Source: Taxillus chinensis
Taxonomy: Eukaryota; Streptophyta; Magnoliopsida; Santalales; Loranthaceae
Direction: 5' to 3'
Length of the DNA: 64,000 nt
NCBI GenBank assembly: GCA_023512835.1
Contig: CM042090.1
Location: 15,364,617-15,428,616 of the forward strand
This document shows positions 1 through 12,760 of the stretch, piece by piece. The first letter of the stretch is position 1, and each line of letters begins with the position of its first letter. The notes under the pieces are model-generated. The model was not told the origin of the DNA and did not search any database. It saw nothing but the letters and a program-made list of their open reading frames with translations. The position numbers were made by a program, and so were the translations under genes.

Positions 1-1040
1 TAGATAACCTATGAATTCTCGTGGTCATGATTCACCCATAAATGTTGTCATCATCACGCACTTCTTAAAATTCCTAAAATCAATTTCGTGGCTATGCTGT
101 TCCCAAAAATTACAGTTGCAGCGAATTCAAAACATTTGAGTCATACTTGATTTAAGTAAAGATGAATGTCAAATACCATAAATCACACTTTTAGTTTTTG
201 TTTTTTTTGCCAAACATTTACATTCTCAGTCTTGTCCCTTCATAATCTACCCCTACAAATATATATATATATATATACATATATATGAGAAAGAAAAAAG
301 AAGTGTAAAGACAACAGTGTACGTAGAAAGCTACAAATATTATTTTGTAGTAGAAAGTGTACGTACGTAGAAAGCTACAGGTATTTGTATAAGCTACAAA
401 ATATATTGCATATGTTCTGTGGTGACTGGTGTGATAAACCATTAATCCGAGTAGGTATGTTAATTAAGGGGGTTGGGTGGGGAATGGAACGGGGCACCCG
501 CACAAATGCGATCCAGACATCACTGGGCCCCAGGCGATACAAGAATTTCAAAAAGCACGTTAGACAGGTTGTTTCAATCGTGCCGCTCATGGGACACAAG
601 TCACACAACACAACGTCCCACTGGATCAACACTTCGGAAAGGAGAAACTGGGGGTGGGGAGGGTGGGGTCTGGTCTCTGTTTGGGTAGCGGGGAATCCTT
701 AACCGGATAAAGCATATCCGCGGATGATGATAAGAATAATGATACTGCTGCCTGCTGCCCCTGCTCCTGTGTGCTCCTGCTCCTGCTCTGCGTACAAATG
801 TTTTTTATATTCATCTGATGTCGACCTGTCGCCAATAAAGACAGCGGAACCGGTGTAAGAATAAAGTTTTCATTATTTTTAGTTTAAGGTACACCTCTTA
901 TCCACATCCATTATATCCATACTACCCAATCATGGAGTAGTGGTGGTCCGACGTCTCTCTGCCAGCCAGCGTTGTTGATAATGATCATTTTAAAGTAAGG
1001 TGATATATTCAAAAACAGATCACCTCAACGATACACCTGA
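1..1040. other. Intergenic, no gene recognised
   Basis: AT-rich at first, with a (TA)n tract near 258-285, then a higher-GC stretch from about 460 to 800 that includes a run of CTGCTCCTG-like repeats near 748-790. Open frames on both strands here are short, overlap each other and match no family I know. It could be the distal promoter or untranslated part of a gene to the left, but I see no coding signature. Confidence 0.5.
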
Positions 1041-1041
1041 T

Positions 1042-1046
1042 GATGG

Positions 1047-1078
<32 letters not shown>
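1042..1078. repeat. (TAA)n microsatellite
   Basis: About 12 units of AAT/TAA in an AT-rich intergenic stretch. No gene lies close by. Confidence 0.9.
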
Positions 1079-1081
<3 letters not shown>

Positions 1082-1726
1082 GTTTTGGGGGTGTTTCAAC
1101 CCCATAAGTATGAACAACCATATTTTATATTATATATATTAAAAAAAAAAAAAAAAAAGCATATCATCCCAATTTGACATCTCTGATCATAGAACTAGTT
1201 TCAGATTTCCTTAATCTTTTTCTCTCACGCTGCGCTGGGTTTCTTTTTAAACAGCAAAGTTTTAAAACAACATAATTTCAAGTATGCTTTGACACGATCG
1301 GCCTTTTGATTTTGGGCCTGGGTCGTACGTATTCCATAAATAAGGAATTGGGCACTTGGGAATTGGGATTGTCATATTTGCTTCTATAAGCCTTTTTATT
1401 TGTTCCAGGACGCATAGAGAACCACCGAATAAATAAGGAACTGCTAGGAATGAAATTCAAAATTTAGACACATCCATTTAGACAATCATCAATAGGGATG
1501 ATAATCCAAACATATAGAATTTCAAACCAAACTCATTCTAGTGGTTTAGACGATTTATGATGAGTTGGGGTGCCAGTGATTTTTTTAGCAACACTCGCGT
1601 CATCAACACTCGCATTTTCTCTATCACACAATTGTCTTCTCATCACGTAGACGATGGTGGGTCGATGTAGGAGTGGGAGGGAGGGGAGACGACGCTGGGA
1701 GGTAGGAAGTGGGTCAATGGCAATGA

Positions 1727-1745
1727 GGGGGGGGGGGGGGGGGGG
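1727..1745. repeat. Poly-G homopolymer, 19 bases
   Basis: An uninterrupted run of 19 G on the plus strand. A poly-G run this long is uncommon in AT-rich plant intergenic DNA and its length is prone to sequencing error. The antisense open frame with a proline run here is only a shadow of it. Confidence 0.85.
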
Positions 1746-4700
1746 TGTGACTCTCGTTGACATCGAGGAAAGATGAAAAGGTAAATTTATTTTTAAGAAT
1801 CTAAATTTTATAAGAATCTTTTAAATTTATAAAAAAAGTAATTTTTTCATTAAATTTTATTATTTGTTTAATGAAGCTAATGGCACTACTCTAAAATATC
1901 AAATTAGCTTCTCCAACCCGATAAAGGAAACCTCAAGCACCAAGAACAATCGAATTCATTATTTTCGCTCTCAGCCCATTTTGGGGAGCATCGGCTAGGA
2001 TTGCAGCCATGGAGTATTAGTGCAACAATTGATTGTCTTCATAACCAAACAGAATAGAAGCACGGGAAAACAACGCAACAACTCTAGAGATTCTAATTCC
2101 ATACAAACAATTTTGTAGCTACTCTCAGATCCAATAGCTTTCGACTAGAGGTTTTATAGGGTAAAGGGCCGCTGATTGTTTGTAACACGTGGTGAACCAC
2201 CTCTAGAACATACACAGCGGATGGAAGTCGCGTCAGATAATATAGGTCGCAAGACATGTACGTAGGTGGAAAATGTGTTGTGTATCTCATTGCATATAAT
2301 GGTCTACAATACAATTATACATGGCGTGCAGTCTTATCAAATTGCTAACTACATACTAGAAGAACTTCTAACAGATATCATCAATCGTAGCATCCTATCT
2401 TACTGACAATGATACAGTTTAAATTTTGGCATGCAAGGCTTCTCCCTGTCGTTGCTTGGGACTCTTTAACTTTTGGGAAATTTAAGAGCCTCCAAGATTA
2501 TTTTATATAAGAGGATAAGAATATACTAATGATTTTAATATTAAAAGTAAAAATAAATACAAAAAAGTAGATGATCTCATTTTTAAATTTCGCTTAAAGC
2601 CTCCCAAATGATTGGCATTGTCCTTAGAGAAGGTAATTGTTGATCTAAGAGCACCCTAGTCAAATGTTTTAATAAATTTATATATATAGAATAAATTGAA
2701 TTCAAATTTGAGTGGAAATTTATGTTTTGACTACAAAATTTATTAAATATTAAACTTTGAGGCATTAATTAGCCAAAAACATAGATCTTAAGTTAAAATT
2801 TCAACTAATATTATTTTACGTAAATAAATTTATTGACATATTTAACTATGAGGTGTGTGTAACACCGAAAGAAGAGACGAATCAAAGTAATGGATAGGTA
2901 GTGAGTTTGACCTTGTCGATAAAAACGAGCTTATGTGATCCTTGTCAATGCCATCAAGATTTTCGAAAGGAACTTCACGGGACACCTGAAGATGGCTTAT
3001 GGTAACTTTAAGATGATTTCTTCTTCTTCTTTTAACTCTACTTTAAATTATTTTTTTGTTTGATTTTTCATTTTTATGAGAACTGAAATTCCGTTGCTCC
3101 AGAAAAAAGAAAAAAAATGCACTTGACCATTCATCAAATAAAATTTCACTATATATAATAACATTATACAGTGATCGTCAAAATGCCAAACAATCTCATC
3201 TGTCAACATCCCATCAAAAATTTCACTAAACTCACTTGGTTGATGTATTGAGATGTTACTATGGTTTTGGTTTGATATATATTATTTTTACAAATATAAT
3301 AGTTTTTAAAAACTATAAATTTAAATACATTTTTATTTCTTATAAATAATTATTTTTACTATTTTTAAAAATAATATTCTTTTCAAAAATAATATATCTT
3401 ACCAAACACTCCCACAAAAACGGATTACAATAATTTTTTTGCGAACCATTTTCTGAAAATAGTTTACTTTTTGTGGGTGCCATTAGGTACATTTGGTGTT
3501 GGCATCTTTGCGTCTTTGAATGACGTAAAATAAGCTACATCAGTATCTTTTGACATGCATCAATACGTTTCCAAATCATCGCTCGAATATAGTGTCAAGC
3601 AGAGATTCGAACAAAGCCTCGAACAGGGGCTCGAGTTCATATAACATCGAGCAAAAAGCTCAAGCTCTAATTCCATCTATGACTCCCACGTCAATGCTGC
3701 TTGAGACACTGCTCAAGCCTCAAGCTCGAGCAAGTCTCAAGGAGGCATCGAGCACCTCTCCCACGGCTAGATATACGAATTTATGGTTTTCATAAACTGT
3801 AATTTCTGTTTAAAACTTCAAATGATCATATTTTTGAACACAGTAGATCATTGGATCCATTTTTTTATTTGTAAGTATCGACAAAACATAAAGCATCCAA
3901 ACCACATAAGAGGTTTCCCGCTCTTAGAATTTCAAAAAATACACTCTTTCAACTTCAATTTCACATTTTATGTCAAGCCTCCCTCTCTCTCTCTCTCTCT
4001 AGCCTAAATGTGATCAAGGCTTAATGTCAGACTTGATAATGAAAATTTAATTAGGGTGTGTAATGGACTACTCAACCTCCTGCTCAATGCTCTTTATTAT
4101 GGCAAGCCCGACATTGAGCTATTCTTCATCACTTCTCATCAGAGACAGTCCATGCTTAATTAAGATTATGCTTGAGTTGGTGCGGGATACAATGCTCAAA
4201 CCTTATAGATTAGAAGCAAGTAACCAATCGAGCTCAAACATGTTGAATGTTTTATATTATTTTACTGTCATTTTTTTCCCGTCCATATTAGTCTCTGCAC
4301 AGCCTGATCTACTCGAGTACCCTACTCGTCTTTGACCGTGGCACCGCCAAGAATCAGGCCAGACGTCACTACCATCGTACTATCTGATCTGCTCAAGCCG
4401 TTGCGCCTCGTTGTCAATTGTCATCATCGCCCGCAACCCCTTTGCCATAATCGTGATCCCGACACCACCGGAATCTATCCCAACCACCTCCGGCATCCCA
4501 ATCTTGTGGTCAGGGCCGAAGCTCCACACGCCACAGCCTTCCTGTCGAGGCCATCGTCGCCAACTATCTTGTTCAACGCCTCCACGCCGCACTCTACCCG
4601 ATGTGGTCGTTGTCTCTCTCTCTCTTATAATAATAATAATAATAACAACAATAATAATAATAATAATAAAGAGTGTTAACACTTCTACAATAAATACATT

Positions 4701-5744
4701 TTTATTTAAGGTTTTAAAAAATATTCATTTTCGGTCACGCCAAACACCCCATAAAACATTTTTCAGACTATTTTCAAGAATGAAAACAAAGACTAAAAAA
4801 ACAAATATTTTGCATAAAAACATTTTCATTTAGGGTGGAAAATGTTTTGCCCAAGAGCCCAAGTTGAAAACCAATAAATTCTTTGATATAACAATTAAAA
4901 ACTACAAGAAAAAAACAATTTAAAGAAAAAACATTCTTTGATATTTTTTTATTTTTATTTTTGTACTCAAAAACAACAGCCATCTAATTTTAAAAACAGA
5001 AAATACATATATATCCATTGCTTTCTGATAGATTTTGTTTCGGATAAAACCATATTTTGGGCATCAAATAAGACATTTTTTTACCACCTCAGATTCATCG
5101 TTTCTGCTAGATGGAAAGGCAATGAAGTAAAAGGGAGGCGACAGCAAATGGCAGTCCTTGAATCTCTACTCTAACCTCTAATAATATTCCTGTGGAAAAT
5201 CTTCCAGTTAGTATCCAATTTTAATGTTTTTGAACGCACCAGAATTAAGATGTCAACAATTGTCCCATTCTGTCATATTTTTATTGTGCTTTAAGCCCCC
5301 CCTTTTAATCAAATTTGGTGCATTGGAATTTTCAGTATACGCTAATGTGAACCATGAAGGTTGCAGTATACACAACAACAAAGGCAAAGAATTTGGCATT
5401 ATACACACTAATGTTCCTTAATGAGCGCTTTCAAGGATATATAACAAAGCCAGAGACCAAACCAAAAAGAAAAACAATTTGGCATTGATGGATTTAATAT
5501 CATGCATAACATGAATACGAAGCAAATAACTCCCAGCGGGATAAACAACAAGGGAGTCAAAAAAGTAACTACTGAAACTTAGGAATCAGCCGTACTTCAT
5601 CCACAAATGCAAGTGCAGTGAAAGAATGCTTCAGAATCATAAAAACCAAAAATAATAATTTAAAAAAAAAAAAAGACACTCAGAACAATCCCACGAATAA
5701 TATGAAATGTAACACAAATAAATGGAAGACAAGTATCTGGGCTC
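1746..5744. other. Intergenic AT-rich DNA with repeat debris
   Basis: No convincing coding sequence. From 3590 to 3760 there is a cluster of CTCGAGC / CAAGCTC motifs in both orientations, which looks like transposon debris. A GC-richer island at 4330-4615 is open in overlapping frames on both strands but resembles no family I can name. It is followed by a (TAA)n tract. The remainder is AT-rich. Confidence 0.5.
4627..4672. repeat. (TAA)n microsatellite with CAA interruptions
   Basis: A run of AAT/AAC triplets directly after a (CT)n stretch at 4613-4626. It produces the poly-isoleucine and poly-asparagine open frames on both strands, which are not genes. Confidence 0.9.
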
Positions 5745-5865
5745 TCAAATATGATAAGTTCTCAAACTGTAAGCAAGTACAACAACAACAAACAATAATT
5801 TAGAACAACGCCAAACACGTACCGATGAGATAATCCACAAACACAATGCAGGGTGCGTGATTAGG

Positions 5866-6990
5866 TCAAGGCAATGCAGAGAGGCGAGCATCAAACACAA
5901 ATCCCCGGCGCAGCCCGTCCCCAATTCCGGGCACCCCATCGATCCACCTCCACTGCCCAGAACAATCCCACATCGCCAATTTTCCAACCCTCTTCGCGGA
6001 GAAGCAGACCTGGCGCTCAGCCCCGAACACCTTGAACTTGCTGGACTCCTGAAAGCACCGGAACATCTCAAGCGGCATCCGACCCGCTTCGTCCCACTCC
6101 AACGTGTCCAAGTCCAGCCTCAGGATCAGAATCGTGGAACACGACGCGTTGGGCGAGAAGGAGGACTTGAGGCCCCCGACCATGAGGATCCGATTCCCGA
6201 CCCCGTTCACCAGCCGCGGTCGCTTCAGGATATCGAACACGTCGCCCCACTCCCGCTTCTCCAGGCACTTCCAGTCGTGCGATTTCTGGACCCTCCCCAG
6301 GCCGCAGCAGCAGAAGAGCTTCCACTGGCACCTCCACGGCGACCCCACATCGCACAGCGCGTACACCGAGTCGGACTCGGAGACCAGGACCGGACTCCGC
6401 GGCTTGGAGGGCAGGTTGGAGGAGAAGTTGAGCCAATTGTCTGAGCCCGACCCGGAGAAATAGAGGGTGGCGAGCTGGGTCAAGACGAGGACTCGGCTGG
6501 CCGAGTCGACCAGGACGGAGCCGTGGCGGGACCAGGCGGACCCGAGCTGGGGCAGGACCCGGTAGCGGCCGGTCAAGGGGTTGCAGGCGAGCAACGACTT
6601 GGTGGAATCGGGCGAGTCGGCCCAAAAGTAGACGAGTCCGGCGGAGGACGCCACCGGGTGGGGGGAGGCGAAGGGGAAGAAAAATTGGAGGGGGAATCTG
6701 AGCCACTCGTTGAGGTTGGGATCGAAGGCGTGGAGGGTGGGATTTGGGGACACGTGGCCGTGACGGTGGTGGTGGTGATGGTGATGGTGGTGATGGTGGG
6801 AGGGTCGGAGGGCGAGGAGGCGGAGCGGCGACTTGGTGGCGGTGACGAGGTCGAGGAAGGAGGGGGAGGTGAGATAGTCGTAGAAGAGCTTGCATACGGA
6901 TTTGCAGATCATGATCTGACGGAGGGGGAGGCGGGAGAAGATCTGGTGGAGTGTGTCCAGTGGGAGGTCACGGATCGGAGACGCATCCAT
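5866..6990 (-). CDS. F-box protein (F-box/kelch-type), intronless
   Basis: Predicted substrate-recognition subunit of an SCF (SKP1-CUL1-F-box) ubiquitin ligase, 374 aa. The N-terminus carries an F-box at about residues 6-47, starting LPLDTLHQIFSRLPLRQIM, followed by the conserved C-SVCKLF segment. The remaining ~300 residues look like an F-box-associated or kelch-type beta-propeller, with blocks such as LLACNPLTGRYRVLPQL and the aromatic/Gly pattern of those repeats, but individual blades are not obvious. The start ATG at 6990 directly precedes the F-box. A run of 11 histidines followed by RHGH (about residues 64-78) is an unusual insertion between the F-box and the propeller. Coding GC is much higher than in the flanks. 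The target is unknown. Similarity to the Arabidopsis At5g43190 group is a guess, so no symbol is given. Confidence 0.85.
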   Translation of the reverse strand: MDASPIRDLPLDTLHQIFSRLPLRQIMICKSVCKLFYDYLTSPSFLDLVTATKSPLRLLALRPSHHHHHHHHHHHRHGHVSPNPTLHAFDPNLNEWLRFPLQFFFPFASPHPVASSAGLVYFWADSPDSTKSLLACNPLTGRYRVLPQLGSAWSRHGSVLVDSASRVLVLTQLATLYFSGSGSDNWLNFSSNLPSKPRSPVLVSESDSVYALCDVGSPWRCQWKLFCCCGLGRVQKSHDWKCLEKREWGDVFDILKRPRLVNGVGNRILMVGGLKSSFSPNASCSTILILRLDLDTLEWDEAGRMPLEMFRCFQESSKFKVFGAERQVCFSAKRVGKLAMWDCSGQWRWIDGVPGIGDGLRRGFVFDARLSALP

Positions 6991-7200
6991 TTTCCCCCCT
7001 CCGCCTCCGGTGAGGTGGCGGCGCAGAGGATCGGAGTCCGGAGGCTCTCTCTCTCTCTCTCTTTCTCACACACACACACACACACACACACAGTGTCTTT
7101 GGTTCGGTTCGCTGAAGTCGACGGAGACGATGGTCGCGCGAGCCGCGTCGGTGTTTGGTGTACCCTCGAGTAGGCGATGGGTGCGAGACTGCTACTAGTC
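6991..7200 (-). promoter_or_regulatory. 5' leader / proximal promoter of the F-box gene
   Basis: Immediately upstream of the minus-strand ATG. It contains a (CT)n then (CA)n dinucleotide tract at 7050-7092 (GA/TG on the coding strand). Such GA-rich tracts are frequent in plant 5' leaders. No TATA box is clear in this stretch. Confidence 0.45.
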
Positions 7201-8095
7201 TACTACAGCTGCACCGGGGGGGTCGTTTCCTATATTCCCGTATTGTCCTTTTCTTTTCCCTTTTTCCAATTTACACCCCTATTCAGACTACCGCACTGCC
7301 ATATTATTAAATAATAAAATGAGATTGGATGTAATTAAAAATATAAACAAAAATAGTTGACGTAAAATTAATGAAACTTTTACGTTATGCACCCCCTGCC
7401 TTAATGAAATTTATTCGATACCTTCGAATTTTAAATTTTACATTAAATATTGCTTTTGAAAAAAATTATATGATAATTACCCAAACCATAAACCTGTCAC
7501 GGATTACTAAACTATCATATCTCTGCGACACGGTTAAGCCTGATCCACAATTGAGTGGAACTTTATACCACCTGCAGCTATCCCGCAGCTCTGAGGGTTT
7601 GTTTGTTTGGGTGGAAGGTTCAATGACTTCAATTGTCAGCGGAGATGGAAGACAGGAGAAATTTTAGGTCATAGGGTATGAATTGTAATAAATAAAAAAT
7701 TTTAAAAAAAAAAAGTTTAGCCGAACCCAGTCCAGCACATTAATTGAGCCAAATCGAGCAAAGTATAAGATTTACTATAATTTAAATAAATTTATATTAA
7801 ATATAAAATTTTAAAAATAATTTGGATTTTTTTAATATTTTTATAATTTATATAGTATAATTATTAATATATTATTAAAATAAAAATAAAGAGACAAGTA
7901 ACACACACATATATATATATATGAGAGTTCATAAGTATAATTATATTATATATATACCAATTTATCATATATGTAACAAATATTGTATAGACTATAACAC
8001 TATATTAATTATTAATTCATTATATACACATTAAATATATAATTAATAACATAGCATATGTTACCCGGTGATTTGAACTTAACTAAACTTATGTA
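7201..8095. other. Intergenic, AT-rich
   Basis: No gene recognised. From 7700 to 8060 the sequence is almost pure AT with (TA)n tracts at 7910-7922. The open frame at 7371-7667 shows no coding bias or family motif. Confidence 0.5.
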
Positions 8096-8790
8096 GCATG
8101 TTTGGTATGCGAAAAATGAAAGAAACAAATTTCATTTCTTTCTGGCGTTTAGTATAGCAAGAGAAAAGAAAGTAGCATTACTTTGAGAATCTTACACTCC
8201 CACATAAGGATAAATCCATTTCTTCCATCTACCAGGTTTATAAAGGTTCCTTATGTGAGAGAACCTATTTTATTTTTTTCCCTTTTATTTATTTTGTTCC
8301 TCCATCAAGCTCGCGCTCTTTCTCTCACGCAAACCCACCCTCTCCACGGCCGTGCAACCCCACACCAGCTATGTCATCTCTCCATGGACCCCCCCCCCCG
8401 CCGCCATCTCTCTCACGGCGGCCACGACCGCAACGGCGATGTGCGTGGCAGGCGAAGGCATTGCACGATGGGCGAAGGCGACAGGCGATAGGCGTGACGG
8501 CAATGGGCGATGGACAAAGGCGTTGCGCGATGGGCGAAGGCGTTATGCAAATGCAACGAGGGTGTGATGGGCTGGGCGAGCGGGGAAGACACAAGAAAAA
8601 ATAAAAAAAATATTTAATAAAACTTAATAATTTGGGGGATATTTTAGTAATTGACTTAATATATTACCTTACTTGTTTTTCTATACCAAGCGCAGGAAAG
8701 ACAATCAAAATTTTTATTCATTTCTCATGTCAATTTCATTCTTTTAATGATTTTATTTTTCCCAAATTCATTCCCGCGTACCAAACAAGC
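8096..8790. mobile_element. Non-autonomous TIR transposon with GC-rich cargo
   Basis: The left end GCATGTTTGGTATGCG matches, as an inverted repeat, the right end CGCGTACCAAACAAGC with two mismatches. The similarity continues inward through a GAAA/GAATGAAA-rich stretch. The interior at 8330-8600 is GC-rich and contains short tandem units of the type GCGATGGGCGAAGGCG. There is no transposase, so this is a MITE or Pack-type element, superfamily undetermined. I did not find a convincing target-site duplication. Confidence 0.6.
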
Positions 8791-11700
8791 ACATATAGTA
8801 ATGAGCAGGCTTGTATGGTGTCGAGTTGAGCTTAGTTAATCCATATTTAAAATATATTTTCAGATGTTTTTAAGACTTTTAAATATTATAATATAAATTA
8901 AATTATAATTTGATATTAAAAGTGACAAAAAAATCATTAGATTAACCGATACTGCGTCAACCACGCTTATAAAAATGTAAACGATAATTCAAAAACTATT
9001 TAACAAATTTAATATTTTAAAACATACAACACTCTTTTAAAGTAAAATTAATCTCAAACGAGCATAAATGGTGTAAAGTATGTTACAGATTCGTGTGTTA
9101 TATATTTAGAGTTATTGTATGAAGCTTGATCCAACCATGTTATATTTGGTACATACATTTTGTCATGGCTTGAATTTTCAATATGAAGATATCAGTTAGT
9201 GAATGTTCACACCTAATTGGACGAGGGATTTGTGATAACATGTTGATATTCAATTTAATACATACACCATTCACGAGAAGCAGTATTCAAAGCTCTTTAC
9301 ATGCACAATATAGTCTTTCTTTTGTATTCTTTCATTATTTAATTCATACTTTATCTATGAATATTTTATTTTCTCTTATTTTCATATTTAATTCATAATT
9401 GATATTAATTATGGTTAAATTATTATTTTTTTTCTATAATTTTCTTACTGTAATAGGTTTTGATTTCATTGTTTATGTTCATACTTATAAATAAGCATTA
9501 TCTACGACAATTTATATATTCATAAAAGATAGCTTTTACTAGTAATAAATATTAATTAAATATTTATTATCATATTTGGACTTTTAAAATTAATTACTTG
9601 AATTATATAGGTTAAATTTTGAGTATTTATTATCTTTATTTAGGTTATTGTTAGATTTTAATTAAGGTCTTTAACATAGCACCTATAAATGAATCTTAGC
9701 GCATGTATCATCTCCGCCTAATCATTATACTAAACATATATATACACACACATACAAAACAAAAATATTATACAATAGGGTTGATACAATACTCTCTCTC
9801 TCTCTTTTTCTTTCTCTCCCCCGTCCCCGCGCTCAAGGGATTACAAGAATGTTCACCATGAAATGATGACTCATACATAAGGTCACATGGACACACCACA
9901 AGCATGAGTTATTGCTAGTTAGGGATGGCAAAATCGACCAACCTGCCCCGATAAGCAATTGGATCGGGCTCAAGTTTTGCTCGACACATCTCGACTCGGA
10001 GTTTTTAAAGAAATACAATGTAAAAAAATATTGACCCGACCTGATCTGAACTGCCAAAATCACTAGCTCGGGTCGAATTCGAGTTGGGTCGAGCAGTAAC
10101 CGGGGCGACCCTGGCCCATTGCCATCATTAATTATTGCTTTTTAAAATTGAGGACCAAATGAAATTTAAAAAATTTAATTTCAAAATAGGTGGATCTCAT
10201 GATTTTTTTAAAATTGTTTATATCTTTTTTTTTAAATTCAATTTATTTTAAAAATATATTTATTTTATTACTCGCGATTATTATTTTTTAAAATTTATGT
10301 GATTCAATTTTAAAAAAATATATATATTTTTTTAAAATATTTTTTTTACATATCATATATATATTATGTTTAAATTATAATTCAACAAACATAATTCACA
10401 CATCTCAATAATAAGTATGTTGAGATGCTTGAAAGTACTATTGTGTAATTCACTCCCTATTTATTAATTACGGAAGCAATTCAATTAAACGCGCAGATAT
10501 TTGATGTAATTCCATTAATTATGGAAGGTACATAATGTAATTAATTTAAACAAAATTACAAATATGGAGCTGTCACGTAAGCAAGGCTTACGTGAATATG
10601 GATGTCTGTTCAAATATCACGTTTTCGAACATAAAACGTACATATTTGAGTAGAGACCCTCATTTAAGCAGTCAGCTTGAACATGAATATCTATCTACTG
10701 GTGTATTCAATTTGAATGTGTAGTGTATCTGTTTGAATATGAACGCTTTATGCTTAAAAGTAGAATGTTTAAATCGATCCTGGTTTTTATCGGAAGATTT
10801 GATTTTTTAAAACATGTGTTAGTATACAAATTATAAATAATATTTTAATCTTTTTTACATATTAATAAGTGAAATTATGAGACATGTTCGAGCGAACTCT
10901 TATATATATATACATGACAAGGGCCAATTATGACCACGTGTCTCTCACGCGCTAAAAATAATTGCATGTTGTGTGGGATCGCGATTGCCACCGCCACACT
11001 AGCAGCAGCATGACGCGCTTTTACGGATGTGAAAACTGAAAAGTGAAAACTACATGGTATTATTTTCACCACTATATTTTTATCGAGTTAATACATAAAC
11101 ACACAAACCAATAAATAAATAAGTCCTACTATATGGAAATTTGATAATCGGTACAACCCATAGTTGAAAATAAAATATGAGTTTAGTCTCTAACTCTATG
11201 CTTGAATGCTATGAAAAACATACGGAAGTAAGAAAAAAGGATAGATTAATTTATTTCTGCTGCTTGGGTGTTATGGAAAGAGCCATAAAAGTGAAAAACT
11301 GACAGGAAAAATAGTTTTGATATTGATGAATGTTTTCTCACCCAAGATTGCGTGAAAATATATGAAAAATATACAGTAAAATAAAATTATAAAATTATTC
11401 TTATTAATATGAGAAGATTAGTACGGCAAATCTGCTTGAAAGATGGACAAATAGTTTTTTCGAAAAGAATAAAATGGACAAATTGATTTTTATTTTTTAC
11501 TATATATTAAAAAAAACTATTTTTATATCTTTTCCATCTTTTTTCTATTGTAACCAACTATCCCTCTTTTTTACCTTTTTTTCTTTCCATCTTTTTTCTT
11601 TGTATCTCTTTTTCATCTACTTTTTTTTCATCCTATTTTCATATCTAGCCATAGGGTAAACCTTATGATAAATCTTATATATTTAATTTTATTATTCTAA

Positions 11701-12389
11701 AAATTAAAATTTCCTTAAAATGAATGAACAAATTTTAATTATGCCTTTTTAATAGTTTAGTATAAAAATTTTTAAATTTAATTTGATTTGTTTTAAAATT
11801 AAAATATTAATTTTGTTTTAAAAATTATTTATATTTTAAGTTAACATGGGTTCCTGTCTAATATTAATTAAAAAGTATCGAGAAATAAAAATTATTTATA
11901 TTTTAAATTATTTATATTAAAAAAAATTATTATTTTATAAAATTATATATAAATATATATTACTTATAAATACTTTTAAATAATCTTATCAAATCGATGC
12001 AATTTATGGTAGACATGTATTTTTATATTTAAATCATAAAAACTATTTACTATGTTTGGTATGATTTCTGGCGCACTAATTTTAAAAAATGTTTTCCTAT
12101 TATAGTTTTTTAAATTTAATAATATTTTAAATTTATAAATAATTTTAAAAATAATGCATTTATTATTGTTTTTAATTCTTTTTATTTTTAAATTCTAACT
12201 CAATTTAAATTATATTTAAAAGAATTTATTTTTTTTTTCAACTTTATAAATGGATTCCATTAAATTTTATTTTATTTTAAAAATCTAATTTTAAAAACTA
12301 AAAATATAAATTGTTTTTAAATTATAATTTAACCTAAATACCAACCGAATTCAAAAAAATAAAATTAAAATTCGTTCTAAATACCTATT
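8791..12389. other. Intergenic, very AT-rich
   Basis: No gene seen. It holds a (CT)n patch at 9792-9808, a GC-richer patch at 9915-10130 with the look of decayed repeat sequence, and long A/T-only stretches at 10200-10380 and 11640-12370. The segment 12050-12350 begins TGTTTGGTATGATTTC and ends near CTAAATACCAACC, which may be another decayed TIR element. Confidence 0.45.
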
Positions 12390-12760
12390 GTGAGCCCCAA
12401 CAAAAAAGTGCGCAGAACTCGAATTCATCGAAAGTGCGACTTCAATTTTGCAGCTTTTTTTTCAGTTTACCTTGTTTTTGAATCACACCCAATTTTCAAA
12501 CCTACGGCCGACTCTCTCCTCACTCTCTCTCCTACGGCTCTAGATTTGTTCAAATCTCTGCACCAGCTTGTTTCATCACTTCGCACGTGGTCTCACTCTA
12601 ATCCTTCTCCTCATGAAGCTTTCTCTCTGTGTTTAGATCCGAGCAGCAGTCACTGCCATCAAAGACCGCCCAGAAGCCCTCCTTCTCTTCAAAGAGACCA
12701 TCCATGAAGACTCAAAATGGAGTCCTCTCTAATTGGAAGTTCCCCACAAATCTCGTGACT
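12390..12760 (+). pseudogene. Possible gene relic, family uncertain
   Basis: A GC-richer, coding-like island inside AT-rich DNA. One frame is open at 12390-12707 from an ATG. In another frame, near 12645-12720, the peptide AITAIKDRPEALLLFKE-like runs to a stop; it recalls the N-terminal part of some pentatricopeptide-type proteins, but this is weak. No complete exon structure can be assembled and AT-rich sequence resumes on both sides. It is best read as a truncated or frame-broken fragment, and I would not defend a function. Confidence 0.25.

Noticed and set aside
4332..4833. Overlapping frames of 100-140 codons ending in poly-Asn or poly-Ile
   Set aside because: Run into the (TAA)n tract, overlap in three frames and on both strands, and match no protein family I know.
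6068..6895. 275-codon Pro/Arg-rich frame, with plus-strand frames at 5857-6444 and 6523-7173
   Set aside because: Overlapping alternative frames of the GC-rich F-box gene; only the 5866-6990 minus frame shows domain sequence.
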